Origin: Pseudomonas alliivorans
GTDB taxonomy: Bacteria > Pseudomonadota > Gammaproteobacteria > Pseudomonadales > Pseudomonadaceae
Direction: 5' to 3'
Length of the DNA stretch: 64,000 nt
NCBI RefSeq assembly: GCF_017826695.1
Contig: NZ_JAFFZW010000005.1
Coordinates: 310,001 to 374,000 of the forward strand
Under the pieces are notes generated by a model, which saw only the letters and a program-made list of their open reading frames with translations, did no database searches and was not told the DNA's origin. Below, in pieces: positions 63,060-64,000 of this stretch. Numbering within the stretch: the stretch's first letter is position 1; each line of letters starts with the position of its first letter. The translations under genes were made by a program, and so were the position numbers.

Positions 63060-64000
63060 GTGAACACACCCGGCACCTATTCCCCCGACACACCCATCAC
63101 TGCCAGCCAGCGGGTTTTCGGCGGACGCGATCTGTTTTCCCTGTGGTTCTCGTTGGGCATCGGCCTGATGGTACTGCAGACCGGTGCCTTGCTGGCGCCG
63201 GGGCTGGGCATGTCCGGCGCGTTACTGGCGATAGTTCTCGGCACGCTGGTCGGCGTCATGCTGCTGGCCAGCGTCGCAGTGATCGGCACGGACACAGGCC
63301 TGTCGTCCATGGCCGCGCTCAAACTCAGCCTCGGCAGCAAGGGCGCGTCCTTGCCTGCCTTGCTGAACCTGCTGCAGCTGATTGGCTGGGGCTCGTTCGA
63401 GATCATCGTCATGCGCGATGCCGCCAGTCTGCTGGGCACACGTGCCTTTGCAGAAGGCAGCCTGTGGGCCAATCCACTCCTCTGGACGTTGTTCTTCGGT
63501 GCGCTGGCGACTCTGCTGGCCGTCGGCGGGCCGTTGACTTTCGTGCGTCAGATCCTGCGTCGCTGGGGTATCTGGCTGTTACTTGCCGCCTGTCTTTGGT
63601 TGACCTGGAATTTGCTGACCAAAGCTGATCTGGCCGCACTTTGGGCGCGCAGCGGTGACGGGTCGATGCCGTTTGCCGTGGGTTTCGACATCGCCATCGC
63701 CATGCCCCTTTCCTGGTTGCCACTGATTGCCGACTACTCTCGATTCGGCCAGCGCGCACGCAACGTGTTCGGCGGCACGGCCGTGGGTTTCTTTATCGGC
63801 AACTTCTGGCTGATGGGGCTCGGCGTCGCCTATACCCTGGCGTTTGCGCCGAGTGGCGAAACGAATGCGCTGCTGCTGGCACTGGCCGGCGCGGGTCTGG
63901 GGATTCCGTTGTTGTTGATTCTGCTGGACGAGTCGGAAAACGCTTTCGCCGATATTCACTCGGCGGCAGTGTCCACGGCGTTGCTGACACGCATCAAGGT
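63060..64000 (+). CDS. cytX: CytX-type hydroxymethylpyrimidine/cytosine-family permease (3' end outside window)
   Basis: The frame is open for 313 codons from a GTG at 63060 to the window edge. The protein, starting VNTPGTYSPDTPITASQRVF, has at least eight hydrophobic segments of the NCS1 nucleobase-cation symporter fold, with GWGSFEIIVMRD and LPLIADYSRFGQ in conserved places. Among NCS1 proteins those beside thiamine genes are CytX, thought to import hydroxymethylpyrimidine. The link to thiC is positional. No strong ribosome site or second TPP element is visible; it may be read through from thiC. Confidence 0.78.
   Translation, partial: MNTPGTYSPDTPITASQRVFGGRDLFSLWFSLGIGLMVLQTGALLAPGLGMSGALLAIVLGTLVGVMLLASVAVIGTDTGLSSMAALKLSLGSKGASLPALLNLLQLIGWGSFEIIVMRDAASLLGTRAFAEGSLWANPLLWTLFFGALATLLAVGGPLTFVRQILRRWGIWLLLAACLWLTWNLLTKADLAALWARSGDGSMPFAVGFDIAIAMPLSWLPLIADYSRFGQRARNVFGGTAVGFFIGNFWLMGLGVAYTLAFAPSGETNALLLALAGAGLGIPLLLILLDESENAFADIHSAAVSTALLTRIK

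Overview
This window is chromosomal DNA of a Pseudomonas, most probably of the P. syringae complex. The evidence is the complete choline/betaine locus with a GbdR regulator, the dipA-aceF-aceE-glnE order, the long Pseudomonas core-LPS operon (waaF-waaC-waaG-waaP to msbA-hldE-waaA), the tolC/opmH-thiC pair with a TPP riboswitch, and GC-rich REP palindromes of the type common in P. syringae. Species assignment rests on recalled gene order and repeat style, not on a database search.

Layout. (1) 1-2129: a TldD-type peptidase pair. (2) 2443-11763: quaternary-ammonium metabolism. betI-betB-betA oxidise choline to glycine betaine, cbcX-cbcW-cbcV import choline/betaine/carnitine, and gbdR encodes the AraC-type activator. 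The non-coding DNA holds a BetI-type operator, a direct-repeat activator-type site upstream of cbcX and a sigma-54-type promoter for gbdR. (3) 11839-17149: a chemoreceptor, a small coiled-coil gene with a ZapA-like gene, two small unknown genes, rlmJ and msrA. The 5' region of the small gene at 14955-15185 carries a complete C4-type antisense RNA module. (4) 17297-28303: dipA (c-di-GMP phosphodiesterase), aceF and aceE (pyruvate dehydrogenase) with two FadR/PdhR-type palindromes upstream, and glnE. (5) 28432-54165: inner-core LPS heptosyl- and glycosyltransferases, four kinase-fold proteins in a row, a carbamoyltransferase, Mig-14, the deacetylase DnpA, Ssg, an O-antigen ligase, another kinase-like protein, the flippase MsbA and HldE. 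Into this cluster, in reverse orientation, is set a 6.1-kb gene for a 2025-residue toxin-like protein. (6) 54204-58992: a conserved unknown, an aldo/keto reductase, an FAD oxidoreductase, an SMR transporter and waaA. (7) 59180-64000: a TolC-family outer-membrane channel, thiC behind its TPP riboswitch, and the start of a CytX-type hydroxymethylpyrimidine transporter.

How the genes work together. Region 2 takes up and oxidises osmoprotectants under two regulators. Region 5 makes heptose (HldE), builds and decorates the inner core, flips the lipid A-core (MsbA) and ligates O antigen (WaaL); WaaA adds Kdo. The many stop-start overlaps (TGATG, ATGA, TTGA) show that much of region 5 is translationally coupled. 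Region 7 joins synthesis and salvage of the thiamine pyrimidine.

The two most unusual items are the C4-type antisense RNA whose complementary segments match the Shine-Dalgarno region of a small chromosomal gene (15195-15388), and the giant toxin-like gene inside the LPS locus, which has internal duplications in both halves and an EreA/ChaN-like GExH motif kept in only one of two tandem C-terminal domains.
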